Assembly: GCF_023336505.1 (NCBI RefSeq)
Contig: NZ_JAMAST010000008.1
Coordinates: forward strand, 1-64,000
Source of the DNA: Sporolactobacillus mangiferae
GTDB lineage: Bacteria > Bacillota > Bacilli > Bacillales > Sporolactobacillaceae
Length of the DNA stretch: 64,000 nt
Direction of reading: 5' to 3'
Made by a program: the position numbers and the translations under genes
Shown here: positions 45,533-54,112 of the stretch, piece by piece
Layout of the letters: each line of letters starts with the position of its first letter
How positions within the stretch are numbered: position 1 is the first letter of the stretch
Notes under the pieces: model-generated
Seen by the model: only the letters and a program-made list of their open reading frames with translations
What the model was told of the DNA's origin: nothing
Databases searched by the model: none

Positions 45533-46150
45533 TTGAACGTTTTCTCAAATGTAATTGGTAGTTTTGATTTCACAGGTGACTGTATGAATGATGCTTATCA
45601 ATTTTTGGTACAGCATCATTTGCCGGCGGTTGCAGAACACTCGAAACGAGTGAGTCAAGAAGCAGAACGATTAGCAAAAGAATGTCTTTATCCAGAACAT
45701 AAGGCTGCGATTGCTGGCATTTTACATGATATTAGTGCAGTATTCCCTTCAGCTGAACGTTTGTCGGTAGCTCAGGAACTCGGTATTCCCATTTTGGACG
45801 AGGAGATTGATTTTCCGATGCTCCTTCACCAAAAGATATCCAAAGTGATAGCACAAGATCTATTTCAAATAAGAGATTTAGAAATATTGAATGCGATAGA
45901 ATGTCACACAACACTTAGAAAGAATCCGGGGCAACTGGATCTTATTCTATTTGTGGCGGATAAGATCAAATGGGATCAAGAGGGCACGCCTCCTTACGTA
46001 GAGGAATTGAATCGTGCATTGCATGATTCAATAACCAGTGCAGCGTATTGCTATATTCATTATTTAATGCTGCATAAGAATGAACTAAAAGTAGTGCATC
46101 CCTGGTTATCCGAAGCATACCTTGACTTAGAAAAGAGGGTATCATTCTAA
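45533..46150 (+). CDS. HD-domain hydrolase (YqeK-like)
   Basis: A 205-residue protein with H in AEHSKRV, HD in GILHDISAV, H in ECHTTLRKNP and D in LFVADKIKWD, the metal set of the HD superfamily, in the pattern of YqeK-type Ap4A hydrolases. The start is TTG at 45533 behind GGGGGAGGG, chosen because relatives begin with a short segment containing FTGD; an ATG at 45584 would drop it. Confidence 0.85.
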   Translation: MNVFSNVIGSFDFTGDCMNDAYQFLVQHHLPAVAEHSKRVSQEAERLAKECLYPEHKAAIAGILHDISAVFPSAERLSVAQELGIPILDEEIDFPMLLHQKISKVIAQDLFQIRDLEILNAIECHTTLRKNPGQLDLILFVADKIKWDQEGTPPYVEELNRALHDSITSAAYCYIHYLMLHKNELKVVHPWLSEAYLDLEKRVSF

Positions 46151-46332
46151 GTTTTTTTATAGAGAAGGATCAATCTTAACGCTTCGAGGGTCTATGGTCC
46201 TGCCGTTTCACTGCATCCATTCCTTGGTTTCATTTTTGACAGATTTCGTAACTTTGTTAACAATCGTTGTACACAGGGAGCATACGTTCTATAATGAGAC
46301 AAGAAAGACTGATCAAGGATGGTGATAAGCCA

Positions 46333-46698
46333 ATGATTAATCATATTAATGTGATCGTTAGTGATTTGAAACGCAGTGCCGATTTTTATGAGCGTGTTCT
46401 TGCGATGTTAGGTTATCACAAGCATTTGGTTAACGAACAATCTGTAAGTTTCAGTGATGGGATTTCAAGTGACCCGGGAGGCGATCTGTGGCTGTCAGTT
46501 GGGGAACCTGTATATGGTCATTTTGCATTTCAGGCTAATACCCATAAGGAAGTCCAGGACTTCTTTGAACAGGGGTTAAAGTGTGGCGGAAAAAGTAATG
46601 GTGCCCCCGGATACCGGGTGCATTATCACCCTCAATACTATGCTGCCTATCTTTTAGATCCTGATGGATATAACATTGAAGCAGTTTGCCACGAGTAA
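46333..46698 (+). CDS. VOC-family protein
   Basis: A 121-residue protein starting MINHINVIVSDLKRSADFYE, with the ending YYAAYLLDPDGYNIEAVCHE carrying a metal-type glutamate. It resembles small glyoxalase-like proteins. Its last about 45 codons are duplicated at 52898-53047. Confidence 0.9.
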   Translation: MINHINVIVSDLKRSADFYERVLAMLGYHKHLVNEQSVSFSDGISSDPGGDLWLSVGEPVYGHFAFQANTHKEVQDFFEQGLKCGGKSNGAPGYRVHYHPQYYAAYLLDPDGYNIEAVCHE

Positions 46699-46715
46699 GC
46701 TTTTGCGGCGGAATT

Positions 46716-46892
46716 TTGGAGGCTCGAAAAACGGGCTACCTCAAGTTAATCTTAGAAACAAGATTGATCAATCAAAATGCAGTTCGGTTTTATCAGCGAA
46801 AATCTTATCATCGCATTTTAAACTATGGAAAGTATGTGGAACATTCTGAATCCGTGTGCTTTGAAAAGGATCTGAACATACATACATGCTGA
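46716..46892 (+). pseudogene. C-terminal fragment of a GNAT acetyltransferase
   Basis: The frame reads TGYLKLILETRLINQNAVRFY and GKYVEHSESVCFEKD, the last third of a GNAT protein. It begins immediately after the VOC stop codon without a start. Different subfamily from the fragment at 45236. Confidence 0.7.
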
Positions 46893-46976
46893 TGACTGAA
46901 CGATATGTGAGTAAATAGGATACAACGTCACAATAGAGATGACTCAGAAAAGCGATGCGATCAGGAGGAAGCCTGC

Positions 46977-47840
46977 ATGAATATTCAAGTACATACGTTA
47001 CATGCATTCACAAAAAACGGTACAGGCGGTAATCCCGCCGGCGTAGTTCTAGAAGCTGATTCCCTCAAAAGAGAAGAAATGCAGCTGGTTGCTCGTAAAA
47101 TTGGATTTTCGGAAACAGCGTTTTTTCAGCGGTCAACCGTAGCTGATTTTAAACTGAGCTACTTTACCCCAAATAATGAAGTCCCTTTATGCGGTCATGC
47201 GACGATCGCCGCTTTTTATTTACTGCATGCAGAGCAGAAGATTCACCCGGGCGTGTATGCATTAGAAACTAAGGCCGGGATACTTTCTGTGCGCGTTAAT
47301 GATACGCAACAAGTATTTCTTTCTCAGGCACTCCCCGCTTTTTATGAGCAGCCAAACAAAAAAGAAATTGCGGAATCATTGAATCTTCCGGACACGGGAT
47401 TTGATCCTGATCTTCCTGTTGAAATTGTCTCAACCGGATTACGGGACATCCTTGTTCCGATTAAGAATGTTTCTGTTTTAAATCATATAAAGCCTGACTT
47501 CTCCCAAATTCGCGAAATAAGCAAAAAGTATCACGTTGTCGGTTATCATTTGTTCACACTAAATGAAAGCAGCGATAAAGTAGCCAGTTGCCGGAATTTT
47601 GCGCCGTTATATGACATTCCTGAAGAAAGTGCAACAGGAACATCAACCGGGGCATTGACATGCTATTTGTATAAATATAATAAGATTCAAGGGAATCAAC
47701 AATTAGAATTTGAACAGGGCTACAGCATGAACTGCACATCTTCAATTCTTTCAAAACTAACCATTGAAAATGGAGCAATCATACGGATTGAAGTAGGAGG
47801 AACAGCTGCACAAATGAATGAGCACTTGATTTCTTTATAA
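46977..47840 (+). CDS. PhzF-family isomerase/epimerase
   Basis: A 287-residue protein with the PhzF pattern: ETAFF containing the catalytic glutamate (about residue 48), VPLCGHATIAA and EESATGTSTGAL. It belongs to the diaminopimelate epimerase-like fold. The exact substrate is unknown; there is no phenazine cluster here. GGAGGAAG lies upstream. Confidence 0.92.
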   Translation: MNIQVHTLHAFTKNGTGGNPAGVVLEADSLKREEMQLVARKIGFSETAFFQRSTVADFKLSYFTPNNEVPLCGHATIAAFYLLHAEQKIHPGVYALETKAGILSVRVNDTQQVFLSQALPAFYEQPNKKEIAESLNLPDTGFDPDLPVEIVSTGLRDILVPIKNVSVLNHIKPDFSQIREISKKYHVVGYHLFTLNESSDKVASCRNFAPLYDIPEESATGTSTGALTCYLYKYNKIQGNQQLEFEQGYSMNCTSSILSKLTIENGAIIRIEVGGTAAQMNEHLISL

Positions 47841-47939
47841 ATCAACTTGAAACGGTTGCGCCAAACATCCCTGCTGCGCGGGTGACGCAAACTGTGAATG
47901 GCCTCATAACGAGAATATTATTTGCGGGAGTGATTTTTT

Positions 47940-48455
47940 ACGGAACTTTGGGATATTTATGATGAAAACAGAAACTTAACTGGCAGAACAATGGAACGAG
48001 GAAGTAAATTTGATAAAGGTGATTATCATCTTGTCGTTCATGTTTGTATTTTTAATTCAAAAAATGAAATGCTTATCCAACAACGTCAGCCATGGAAAAA
48101 GGGCTGGCCAAATATGTGGGATGTCTCTGTCGGTGGCAGTGCATTGTCTGGCGAAACAAGTAAAAAAGCCGCCGAACGAGAAACGTTTGAAGAAATAGGC
48201 TATAAAATTGATTTATCAAATGAACGACCATTTTTTACGATAAATTTTGATGAGGGCTTTGATGATTACTATCTTGTTAAGAGAGAAATCGATATTAAAG
48301 ATTTAAAATTACAAGATGAGGAAGTTCAATCAGTGAAATGGGCAAATAAGAATGAGATTTTACAACAAGTTGACGAAGGAAATTTTATCGATTATTGGTT
48401 TATTGCTCTTTTATTTGATATGCGACACCATAGAGGTGCACATCGTATCAAATGA
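47940..48455 (+). CDS. NUDIX hydrolase, start codon apparently ACG
   Basis: The NUDIX box is GGSALSGETSKKAAERETFEEIG, with KGWPNMWDVS before it. Relatives start MELWDLYDENRN; here ACG GAA CTT TGG GAT ATT TAT GAT GAA AAC follows GGGAGTG with good spacing, so the ATG seems changed to ACG at 47940. Without it the first usual start is ATG 47991, giving 154 residues and losing 17 at the N-terminus. Resembles isopentenyl-diphosphate isomerase-like or YfcD NUDIX proteins. Confidence 0.8.
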   Translation, partial: TELWDIYDENRNLTGRTMERGSKFDKGDYHLVVHVCIFNSKNEMLIQQRQPWKKGWPNMWDVSVGGSALSGETSKKAAERETFEEIGYKIDLSNERPFFTINFDEGFDDYYLVKREIDIKDLKLQDEEVQSVKWANKNEILQQVDEGNFIDYWFIALLFDMRHHRGAHRIK

Positions 48456-48599
48456 ATCTATTCTTTTAACACAACAAGTTTATTAATGAAATACGTCCAC
48501 ATAACAGATATTGCCGTATGTAGCTGATTTTAAAATGATATACGAATGCATATTCCTGCGATATGCTTCATGTATCTCAAGGTTAGGGGATGTAAAATA

Positions 48600-49070
48600 G
48601 TGAATTTAAATGAAGCATTTCTGGATTTTTTGGTCGAAGCAAAAAAGAAATCGTATGCCTCTCAGGGTGATGATGCATCCGTGGAGCCCAAACTTGAAGG
48701 TTCGCAACAATTAGAATTTCAAAATGGGGACTTCTTCTACAGAGATATCTATTTTGGGATGAGTTATTTCATTGGGCAGGAAACCGTTTATTATCAGGAA
48801 AAGCCAATATGGTCTATGGTGTATTCAGGCGGCGTGAACAGTAAGCAGGATATTAAAGATGCCCGAACAATTTATTCTTTTTTAAGAAAAGCGATGCGCG
48901 AAGTTAATTTAGATACTCCATTTCGTGGACCTAAGCAATTCACAGAGGGAAATTTTATCTACTCTGACTCACATGAAGGCAGTATTGAGTTATTTAAAGG
49001 GATAGAGAACATTTCATTTAGAGATGAGAAAGTTTACCGCCTCAGCTATTCCGGTGGATCGATTAGATAA
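48600..49070 (+). CDS. DUF5680-family protein
   Basis: A 156-residue protein starting GTG behind AGGGGATG. The core SRQ-like segments are YRDIYFGMSYFIGQETVYYQ, WSMVYSGGV and FRDEKVYRLSYSGG. DUF5680 is often fused to XRE regulators; here it stands alone. Role unknown. Confidence 0.8.
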   Translation: MNLNEAFLDFLVEAKKKSYASQGDDASVEPKLEGSQQLEFQNGDFFYRDIYFGMSYFIGQETVYYQEKPIWSMVYSGGVNSKQDIKDARTIYSFLRKAMREVNLDTPFRGPKQFTEGNFIYSDSHEGSIELFKGIENISFRDEKVYRLSYSGGSIR

Positions 49071-49237
49071 TTGTACGATGTTTTGAACAGCAGAAGATGG
49101 ATTCTGAGCGACAAGCTGGGAGGTTTTATTTTGGAAATAGAGGATTTTTCAAAATTAAAATCCATCGTTTCGATCTAATTGAATCCCGTATTAAGCGGCA
49201 CACGGGTCATGCCATAAACGAGTGAGGAGAAAAAATA

Positions 49238-49699
49238 ATAAACATTAAAATCGACGATTTAACCGGTGATCAGGTCATTAAACTGATTAAAGCACATCTT
49301 CAGGGCATGGCGCAGGTTTCTCAGCCTGAAAGTATTCACGCAATGGCACTTGAGGCATTAAGAAGGCCGGAAATAACCTTTTGGAGTGCATGGGAAAAGG
49401 ATGAATTACTCGGTTGCGGTGCGCTTAGGGAGCTCGATCATCAGCATGGAGAGGTCAAGTCCATGAGAACAGCATCAGCGCATCTGAGAAAAGGTGTGGC
49501 TAAGCAGATTCTTCAAAAAATAATCGAAGAAGCTCGCAGACGTGGGTATCACCGGTTAAGTTTAGAAACAGGGGCGGGTGCAGCCTTTGCGCCTGCGAGA
49601 AAATTATATGAGTGTTTTGGATTTCACGAATGTCAGCCCTTTGCAGACTACACCAATGATCCCAATAGTACATACATGACAAAGGAATTCTACCATTGA
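49238..49699 (+). CDS. GNAT-family acetyltransferase, start codon apparently ATA
   Basis: The acetyl-CoA motif is SAHLRKGVAKQILQKIIEEA, with LLGCGALRELD before it and YECFGFHECQPFADY after. Relatives begin MNIKIDDLT; here ATA AAC ATT AAA ATC GAC GAT follows GAGGAG by 8 bases, so the start appears changed to ATA at 49238. Otherwise the first ATG is 49307, 23 codons inside, which would cut the first beta strand. Confidence 0.8.
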   Translation: MNIKIDDLTGDQVIKLIKAHLQGMAQVSQPESIHAMALEALRRPEITFWSAWEKDELLGCGALRELDHQHGEVKSMRTASAHLRKGVAKQILQKIIEEARRRGYHRLSLETGAGAAFAPARKLYECFGFHECQPFADYTNDPNSTYMTKEFYH

Positions 49700-49747
49700 T
49701 GCTGGCAGTCCTATTTTGACAATCCATGATTAGGGATGTGGAATCGA

Positions 49748-50296
49748 ATGATTCGTGCGCAAAAAAAATTCACGGGCAGTGGTGGGATCAACTACATAAT
49801 CAGGTCGGCATGTCCGGATGATGCAAAGCGTTTATCCGAGATTAGGGTACAAATTGACGGTGAAACTCAGAACATGGACAGAGAATCAGGGGAGCAGTTC
49901 ATAGATGAGCAGAGCTTTCGGCAATTAATTAAAGAAGATACAGAAAGTGATCGGAATCTTTTTCTGGTTGCCTCGATTGACCACATCATCGTGGGTTTTT
50001 CAAGATGCCAGGGAAATCATTTAAAACGATTCGCTCATAAAGTTGAATTTGGTGTTTGCATTTTAAGAAAATACTGGGGTCTCGGGATCGGAACCCATCT
50101 GCTTAAAGAGTCGATTGCATGGGCAGAATCCAATACGATTAAAAAAATGACCCTTACTGTTTTAGAAACAAATGAAAAGGCAGTCGGCCTTTATAGAAAA
50201 TTTGGGTTTGAGATTGAGGGTGTTTTAAAAAAAGATAAATTATTATCTGATGGCCGTTACTACAATACAATTGTCATGGGAAGAGTGAGCAAGTAA
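49748..50296 (+). CDS. GNAT-family acetyltransferase
   Basis: A 182-residue protein. YIIRSACPDDAKRLSEIR starts the fold near residue 16; the acetyl-CoA site is ILRKYWGLGIGTHLLKE; ETNEKAVGLYRKFGF follows. Start uncertain between 49736 and 49748. Substrate unknown. Confidence 0.88.
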   Translation: MIRAQKKFTGSGGINYIIRSACPDDAKRLSEIRVQIDGETQNMDRESGEQFIDEQSFRQLIKEDTESDRNLFLVASIDHIIVGFSRCQGNHLKRFAHKVEFGVCILRKYWGLGIGTHLLKESIAWAESNTIKKMTLTVLETNEKAVGLYRKFGFEIEGVLKKDKLLSDGRYYNTIVMGRVSK

Positions 50297-50345
50297 AATT
50301 TTCTATGTTCTGAAATTCATGCAATAGTGTAGAGGTGGGTGAAGC

Positions 50346-50519
50346 ATGGCTTTTGATCGTTGCAAGATTGAAGTATTCATTCCTGAAGATTATATTGCTC
50401 CCCTTAGAAACAGACTGAATACATTGTCCATTCTTACGGTCGGGAACTATGATCACGTGATTCCCTATTCAAAGGTAAAGGGATATTGGCGGCCGCAAAA
50501 GCTGAGTGTCCAATTCTAA
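50346..50519 (+). pseudogene. truncated YqfO/CutA-like domain protein
   Basis: A 57-residue frame behind AGAGGTG: MAFDRCKIEVFIPEDYIAPLRNRL and LTVGNYDHVIPYSKVKGYWRP match the first half of small Nif3-associated (YqfO-like) proteins of about 105 residues. The second half is missing. Family by eye. Confidence 0.55.
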
Positions 50520-50579
50520 ACTGGATCACTTCGTATTCTGCATAACTGACAGTCATAAATTAGTGACAAAGGGAGCCGG

Positions 50580-51080
50580 ATGATTGTGGAAACATCAATG
50601 TTCCTCCTTTTTCTATTTATCATTTCCATTCACAATACTGAAGAGGGTATTTGGCTGATGAGAATGACCAGGCACTCGAAGGTCAGGTTATATCAGGCGG
50701 TTAAACAAGATCAATTTCTGTTTGCGGTCATTGCAGTGACAGCAGCCGCGTATTTTGTTACGTCAATGTTCATTCTTTTTCCTGAAAATGTATGCTTTAA
50801 ATATGCTTATTTTGGATTTCTGGCTGCCATGATGTTAAATGTTCTTTTTTCGTATTTACTTGGAGCGATTATAGAAAGAAAGTATTCCCCAGGATTAATG
50901 ACCGGAATTTTATTGATTATTCCCGTCCACACCATCATAATAATGAGAGCTTTCCAAAGCCATTTAATCTTATTCAACGGTTTAATAATAGGGACGTTCG
51001 CAATGTCTACGGCGATGCTCTTCCTTATTCCGCTTATGTTTAAGCTTGCTTCAAAATGGATTTGTTTTTCACAAAATTGA
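50580..51080 (+). CDS. HXXEE-domain membrane protein
   Basis: A 166-residue membrane protein with four or five helices. The signature H-N-T-E-E is at residues 18-22 at the end of the first helix. The family name comes from this motif; no function is established. GGGAG lies just before the ATG. Confidence 0.8.
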   Translation: MIVETSMFLLFLFIISIHNTEEGIWLMRMTRHSKVRLYQAVKQDQFLFAVIAVTAAAYFVTSMFILFPENVCFKYAYFGFLAAMMLNVLFSYLLGAIIERKYSPGLMTGILLIIPVHTIIIMRAFQSHLILFNGLIIGTFAMSTAMLFLIPLMFKLASKWICFSQN

Positions 51081-51113
51081 GTGGTCTGTCAATAAAAGGA
51101 AGGGGACAAGTCA

Positions 51114-51575
51114 ATGGCAAACGATGAAGCGATAAAAAAATTCTGGAATGATTTTAAAATGAAGCACAGTCTGGCGCAGGATGACTATCAGGCCTGGTCC
51201 TTTGGCTACACGGCAGAAACAGCCAATGAGCTGGCCGATCTGGTTGTTCAAGGAATCAAGACAGCGACGGCATCAGCCTATGAATTATATGAAAAGGATG
51301 AACCGCTTCCGCAAGTCGGCGAGTACAATATTATTCTGGACGGCAGTGGCTTGCCTGTTGCGGTGACAAAGACCGTGGTCGTGGAAATCATTCCGTTTAA
51401 CGCAGTAAGCTGGGAGCACGCCTACCATGAGGGAGAAGGCGATCGTTCACTTGCTTACTGGCGAGAAGTGCACGAAGATTTCTTTAAGCGGGAATATGCC
51501 GAAGCCGGTTTGAATTTTGATCAAACCATACCTTGTGTCTGCGAGGTTTTTGAAGTGGTTTATACAAGTAAATGA
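51114..51575 (+). CDS. ASCH-domain protein
   Basis: A 153-residue protein with the ASCH pattern: GIKTATASAYELYEKDEPLPQVGEY near the N-terminus and TVVVEIIPFNAVSWEHAYHEGEGD. Such domains resemble PUA RNA-binding folds; some hydrolyse N4-acetylcytidine. GAAGGGG precedes the ATG. Confidence 0.9.
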   Translation: MANDEAIKKFWNDFKMKHSLAQDDYQAWSFGYTAETANELADLVVQGIKTATASAYELYEKDEPLPQVGEYNIILDGSGLPVAVTKTVVVEIIPFNAVSWEHAYHEGEGDRSLAYWREVHEDFFKREYAEAGLNFDQTIPCVCEVFEVVYTSK

Positions 51576-51591
51576 GTTGGGAGAACTAATC

Positions 51592-52098
51592 ATGCAGAGC
51601 TATGATAACAAGGAAGCTCTCATTGCTGAAATCCAAAAAACATTTAAACTTTTCATCAAAGAATTTGATAACGTCCCGGGAAATAAAATGCATTGGCGTA
51701 TTGCACAGGTGGACAGAACGCCGTATGAAATGATCGCTTATCAGGTCGGCTGGCTGACACAGGTGATGGGTTGGGAAAGTACGGAGCTGTCCGGGCAGAA
51801 AGTGATGACTCCTTCTGCCAATTATAAATGGAATCAGCTCGGGCTTCTTTATCAGCAATTTTACGATCAATATACCGGTTATTCCTTAAAGGAACTGTGT
51901 GATTTGTTTGAGAAAAAGGTCGATTCATGGTGTGCCTGGATTCAGGGACTGAGCGATGACGAACTTTTTACACCGGGTGTCCGGAAATGGACGGTAACAA
52001 ACGCAAACTGGCCAATGTGGAAATGGATCCATATTAACTCGGTTGCGCCGTTTAAGAGTTTTCGAACGAAAATCAGAAAATGGAAAAAGTACAGTTAG
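51592..52098 (+). CDS. ClbS/DfsB-family protein
   Basis: A 168-residue helical protein: NKEALIAEIQKTFKLFIKEFDNVP, then PYEMIAYQVGWLTQVMGWE and FKSFRTKIRKWKK match the ClbS/DfsB (DUF1706-like) four-helix-bundle family, relatives of which hydrolyse the colibactin warhead. The start at 51592 has GGGAG upstream. Substrate unknown. Confidence 0.85.
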   Translation: MQSYDNKEALIAEIQKTFKLFIKEFDNVPGNKMHWRIAQVDRTPYEMIAYQVGWLTQVMGWESTELSGQKVMTPSANYKWNQLGLLYQQFYDQYTGYSLKELCDLFEKKVDSWCAWIQGLSDDELFTPGVRKWTVTNANWPMWKWIHINSVAPFKSFRTKIRKWKKYS

Positions 52099-52137
52099 AA
52101 AAAAGCTTTTTTGAGCAAAGAAAGCAGAGGAGATCAT

Positions 52138-52650
52138 ATGTTCAAACTGATTGAATTAACGCCTGAACTTGAAGAATCTTTTAACAGTTATTTGTCGGAG
52201 TGGATCCAGTCAGGCGAAGCAATTGTACCCAGTGCTTCCGCAAAAGGAGCGGAAGCCTATTCGCAATTTCTGGAAAAATTGAATGAGGGGAAAACGGACA
52301 TTGTTCGCAGGCGCGGCTGGGTTCCTGCAACATTATATTTTCTGGTGGATGAACAGAATTATCTCTATGGGTCAGTGCATCTGCGTCATGAATTAAACGA
52401 AGCCTTAGTAAATCTTGGTGGTCACATCGGATACGGCATTCGACCATCGGAGCGGCATAAAGGTTATGCGACGAAGATGCTGGCGCTGGCTCTGGATAAA
52501 GCGCGCAATCTGCAGCTCAAACGTGTTCTGCTAACGTGTGATCAGAATAATATTGGTTCTGCGAAAACGATTCTCCATAATGGCGGTGTTCTCGAAAATG
52601 AGCTTCGTCATGGAGAACGGATCACTCAGCGTTACTGGATTGAACTTTAA
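52138..52650 (+). CDS. GNAT-family acetyltransferase
   Basis: A 170-residue protein. GHIGYGIRPSERHKGYATKML is the acetyl-CoA site and DQNNIGSAKTILHNGG the following helix. GAGGAG lies upstream. Relatives acetylate small molecules or peptides; not further defined. Confidence 0.9.
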   Translation: MFKLIELTPELEESFNSYLSEWIQSGEAIVPSASAKGAEAYSQFLEKLNEGKTDIVRRRGWVPATLYFLVDEQNYLYGSVHLRHELNEALVNLGGHIGYGIRPSERHKGYATKMLALALDKARNLQLKRVLLTCDQNNIGSAKTILHNGGVLENELRHGERITQRYWIEL

Positions 52651-52687
52651 TGGAAAATCGATATGCTGAATCGAGGAAGCTCCTCTG

Positions 52688-52846
52688 TCATTGATCATGT
52701 TTATCCAATTTTTTGGCGATGTCTTTGAGCAGTTCATTCTGTTCTTTATGTATGTTTAGAAACTGAAACATGTACCAAATGACAAAGACAGGAACTGCAA
52801 TAAAAATCAAAAAATAAATGGGGACGAGCGCGGAAAGTGTACTAAT
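52688..52846 (-). CDS. small membrane protein, start codon apparently ATT
   Basis: A 52-residue protein: one N-terminal hydrophobic helix (IYFLIFIAVPVFVIWYMF) followed by a charged coiled-coil-like tail (NIHKEQNELLKDIAKKLDK). AAAGGAG is 9 bases before ATT AGT ACA CTT; no ATG, GTG or TTG lies in frame near it. Real small membrane proteins of this shape are common. The start may be ATT, or the start codon may be lost. Confidence 0.6.
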   Translation of the reverse strand: MSTLSALVPIYFLIFIAVPVFVIWYMFQFLNIHKEQNELLKDIAKKLDKHDQ

Positions 52847-52897
52847 ACAAAACGACTCCTTTTTGTATATTATATCAAATGAATTAAGACATGGACA

Positions 52898-53085
52898 GAA
52901 TCTGTTTGCAGGATTTTTTTGAGCAGGGGATAAAGTGCGGCGGAAAAAGTAACGGTGCGCCTGGATACCGTGAACACTATCATCCTCAATACTATGCGGC
53001 TTATCTTTTAGATCCTGATGGCTATAACGCTGAGGCCGTTTGTCACCGGTCATTTTTACCTTTGGTTTTTGAGAACCATTCATGA
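52898..53085 (+). pseudogene. duplicate C-terminal fragment of a VOC protein
   Basis: The frame reads DFFEQGIKCGGKSNGAPGY, HYHPQYYAAYLLDPDGYN and AEAVCHR, nearly the same as residues 72-121 of the protein at 46333-46698. The first about 70 residues are missing and there is no start. A partial gene duplication about 6.3 kb apart. Confidence 0.85.
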
Positions 53086-53142
53086 AAAATCTGCATTGAA
53101 GCCAGTCAGCCAATCAAAAGAAGAAAAAAGGAGGCGATACAT

Positions 53143-53598
53143 GTGAACTGGAAAGAAAACAGAATTCAATCCGCACAAAACGGGACCAATCCGATGGTGC
53201 TGGCAGAAATGAAAAGCGGCTACGCGGTCATCGGTGATACACAGTTTTTGCCTGGCTACTGCATTCTGCTTCCGAAAAAAGAAGTATCAAGTCTTAATGA
53301 TTTAACCATTTCAGAGCGTGCACAGTTCTTAACGGACATGAGCATCATTGGTGACGCGATCATCAAGATTTGCCACCCGCTCCGCATTAATTACGATATA
53401 CTGGGCAATACGGATGCGTTTTTACATGCACATATTTTTCCAAGATATGAATGGGAACTTGAAGAGCGAAGGAAAAAGCCGGTGTGGCTCTATGATTCTT
53501 CGAACTGGTTTGATGAAGACAAGCAATTCAGTGAAGAAAAGCATGGAAAACTGAAAGAAAGACTCTCCAATTATTTATCTGCCATCTCCAATGATTAA
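53143..53598 (+). CDS. HIT-family hydrolase-like protein
   Basis: A 151-residue protein. GDTQFLPGYCILLPK and the histidine motif HAHIFPRYEW near residue 105 show a HIT-type nucleotide hydrolase or transferase. It starts GTG behind GGAGGCG. Relatives cleave dinucleoside polyphosphates or AMP-lysine type bonds. Confidence 0.87.
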   Translation: MNWKENRIQSAQNGTNPMVLAEMKSGYAVIGDTQFLPGYCILLPKKEVSSLNDLTISERAQFLTDMSIIGDAIIKICHPLRINYDILGNTDAFLHAHIFPRYEWELEERRKKPVWLYDSSNWFDEDKQFSEEKHGKLKERLSNYLSAISND

Positions 53599-53683
53599 AT
53601 ACAGATGCTACGCAATAATTAATAATTAGAAAATCTGGTGATGCCGCCGCACAAAACTGCGTGAGAATAGGAAGGCGCGATTT

Positions 53684-53776
53684 TATGACCGACCTGGCAT
53701 ATTTTTCTGCTTTTCCCCTAACATCATTAGTGATTTTAATTGCGCCGGGACCGGACATGGCTTTTATTATACTATA
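53684..53776 (+). pseudogene. LysE-family exporter stub truncated by a repeat
   Basis: A start ATG behind GAAGG gives MTDLAYFSAFPLTSL and the family signature APGPDMAF, then runs into TACTATAAGAAAGT and stops at residue 30. Only the first 29 of about 200 residues remain. Confidence 0.75.
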
Positions 53777-53807
53777 AGAAAGTATATAAAATTTAAGGAA
53801 AATAGTA
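53770..53807. repeat. dispersed repeat, 38-bp copy at a double truncation
   Basis: Starts TACTATAAGAAAGTATAT and ends AAGGAAAATAGTA, so the ends are inverted (TACTAT/ATAGTA). The same 36-38-bp unit is at 11736-11771. On its left a LysE gene is cut; on its right a membrane-protein gene lacks its start. Confidence 0.7.
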
Positions 53808-53847
53808 AATTGTAATCAGTCTGGCAATTGGTTATGGCCTGTACCGC

Positions 53848-54108
53848 ATGTACTTTTTCAGGGATTTACAAGAAATTTTTATTACAAAAGACACTCTTGA
53901 GGATTATGAATACAAAGGAAGAAAAGTATTGAAGAAAGACCTTGTTATTGCTTTTTCCTTAGTGGCTGCTTTTATATTTTTCACATGGTTATACGTCATG
54001 ACCTGGTGGTTTGTCTGGACGCTTGCTTCGTTTGTCACTGCTATTATGATGGCTTATATGTTGTGCTTTTTTTCAAAAGAAAGATTTCAATTATGCAAAC
54101 GTGGGTGA
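53848..54108 (+). CDS. membrane protein, N-terminus probably lost
   Basis: An 86-residue product with two hydrophobic helices in the second half (LVIAFSLVAAFIFFTWLYVM, FVWTLASFVTAIMMAYM). The same frame is open back to the repeat at 53807, where it stops, with coding-like sequence (ISLAIGYGLYRM), so the original start is probably removed. No ribosome binding site before the ATG. Upstream of a type VII secretion-associated gene pair. Confidence 0.5.
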   Translation: MYFFRDLQEIFITKDTLEDYEYKGRKVLKKDLVIAFSLVAAFIFFTWLYVMTWWFVWTLASFVTAIMMAYMLCFFSKERFQLCKRG

Positions 54109-54112
54109 AAAA

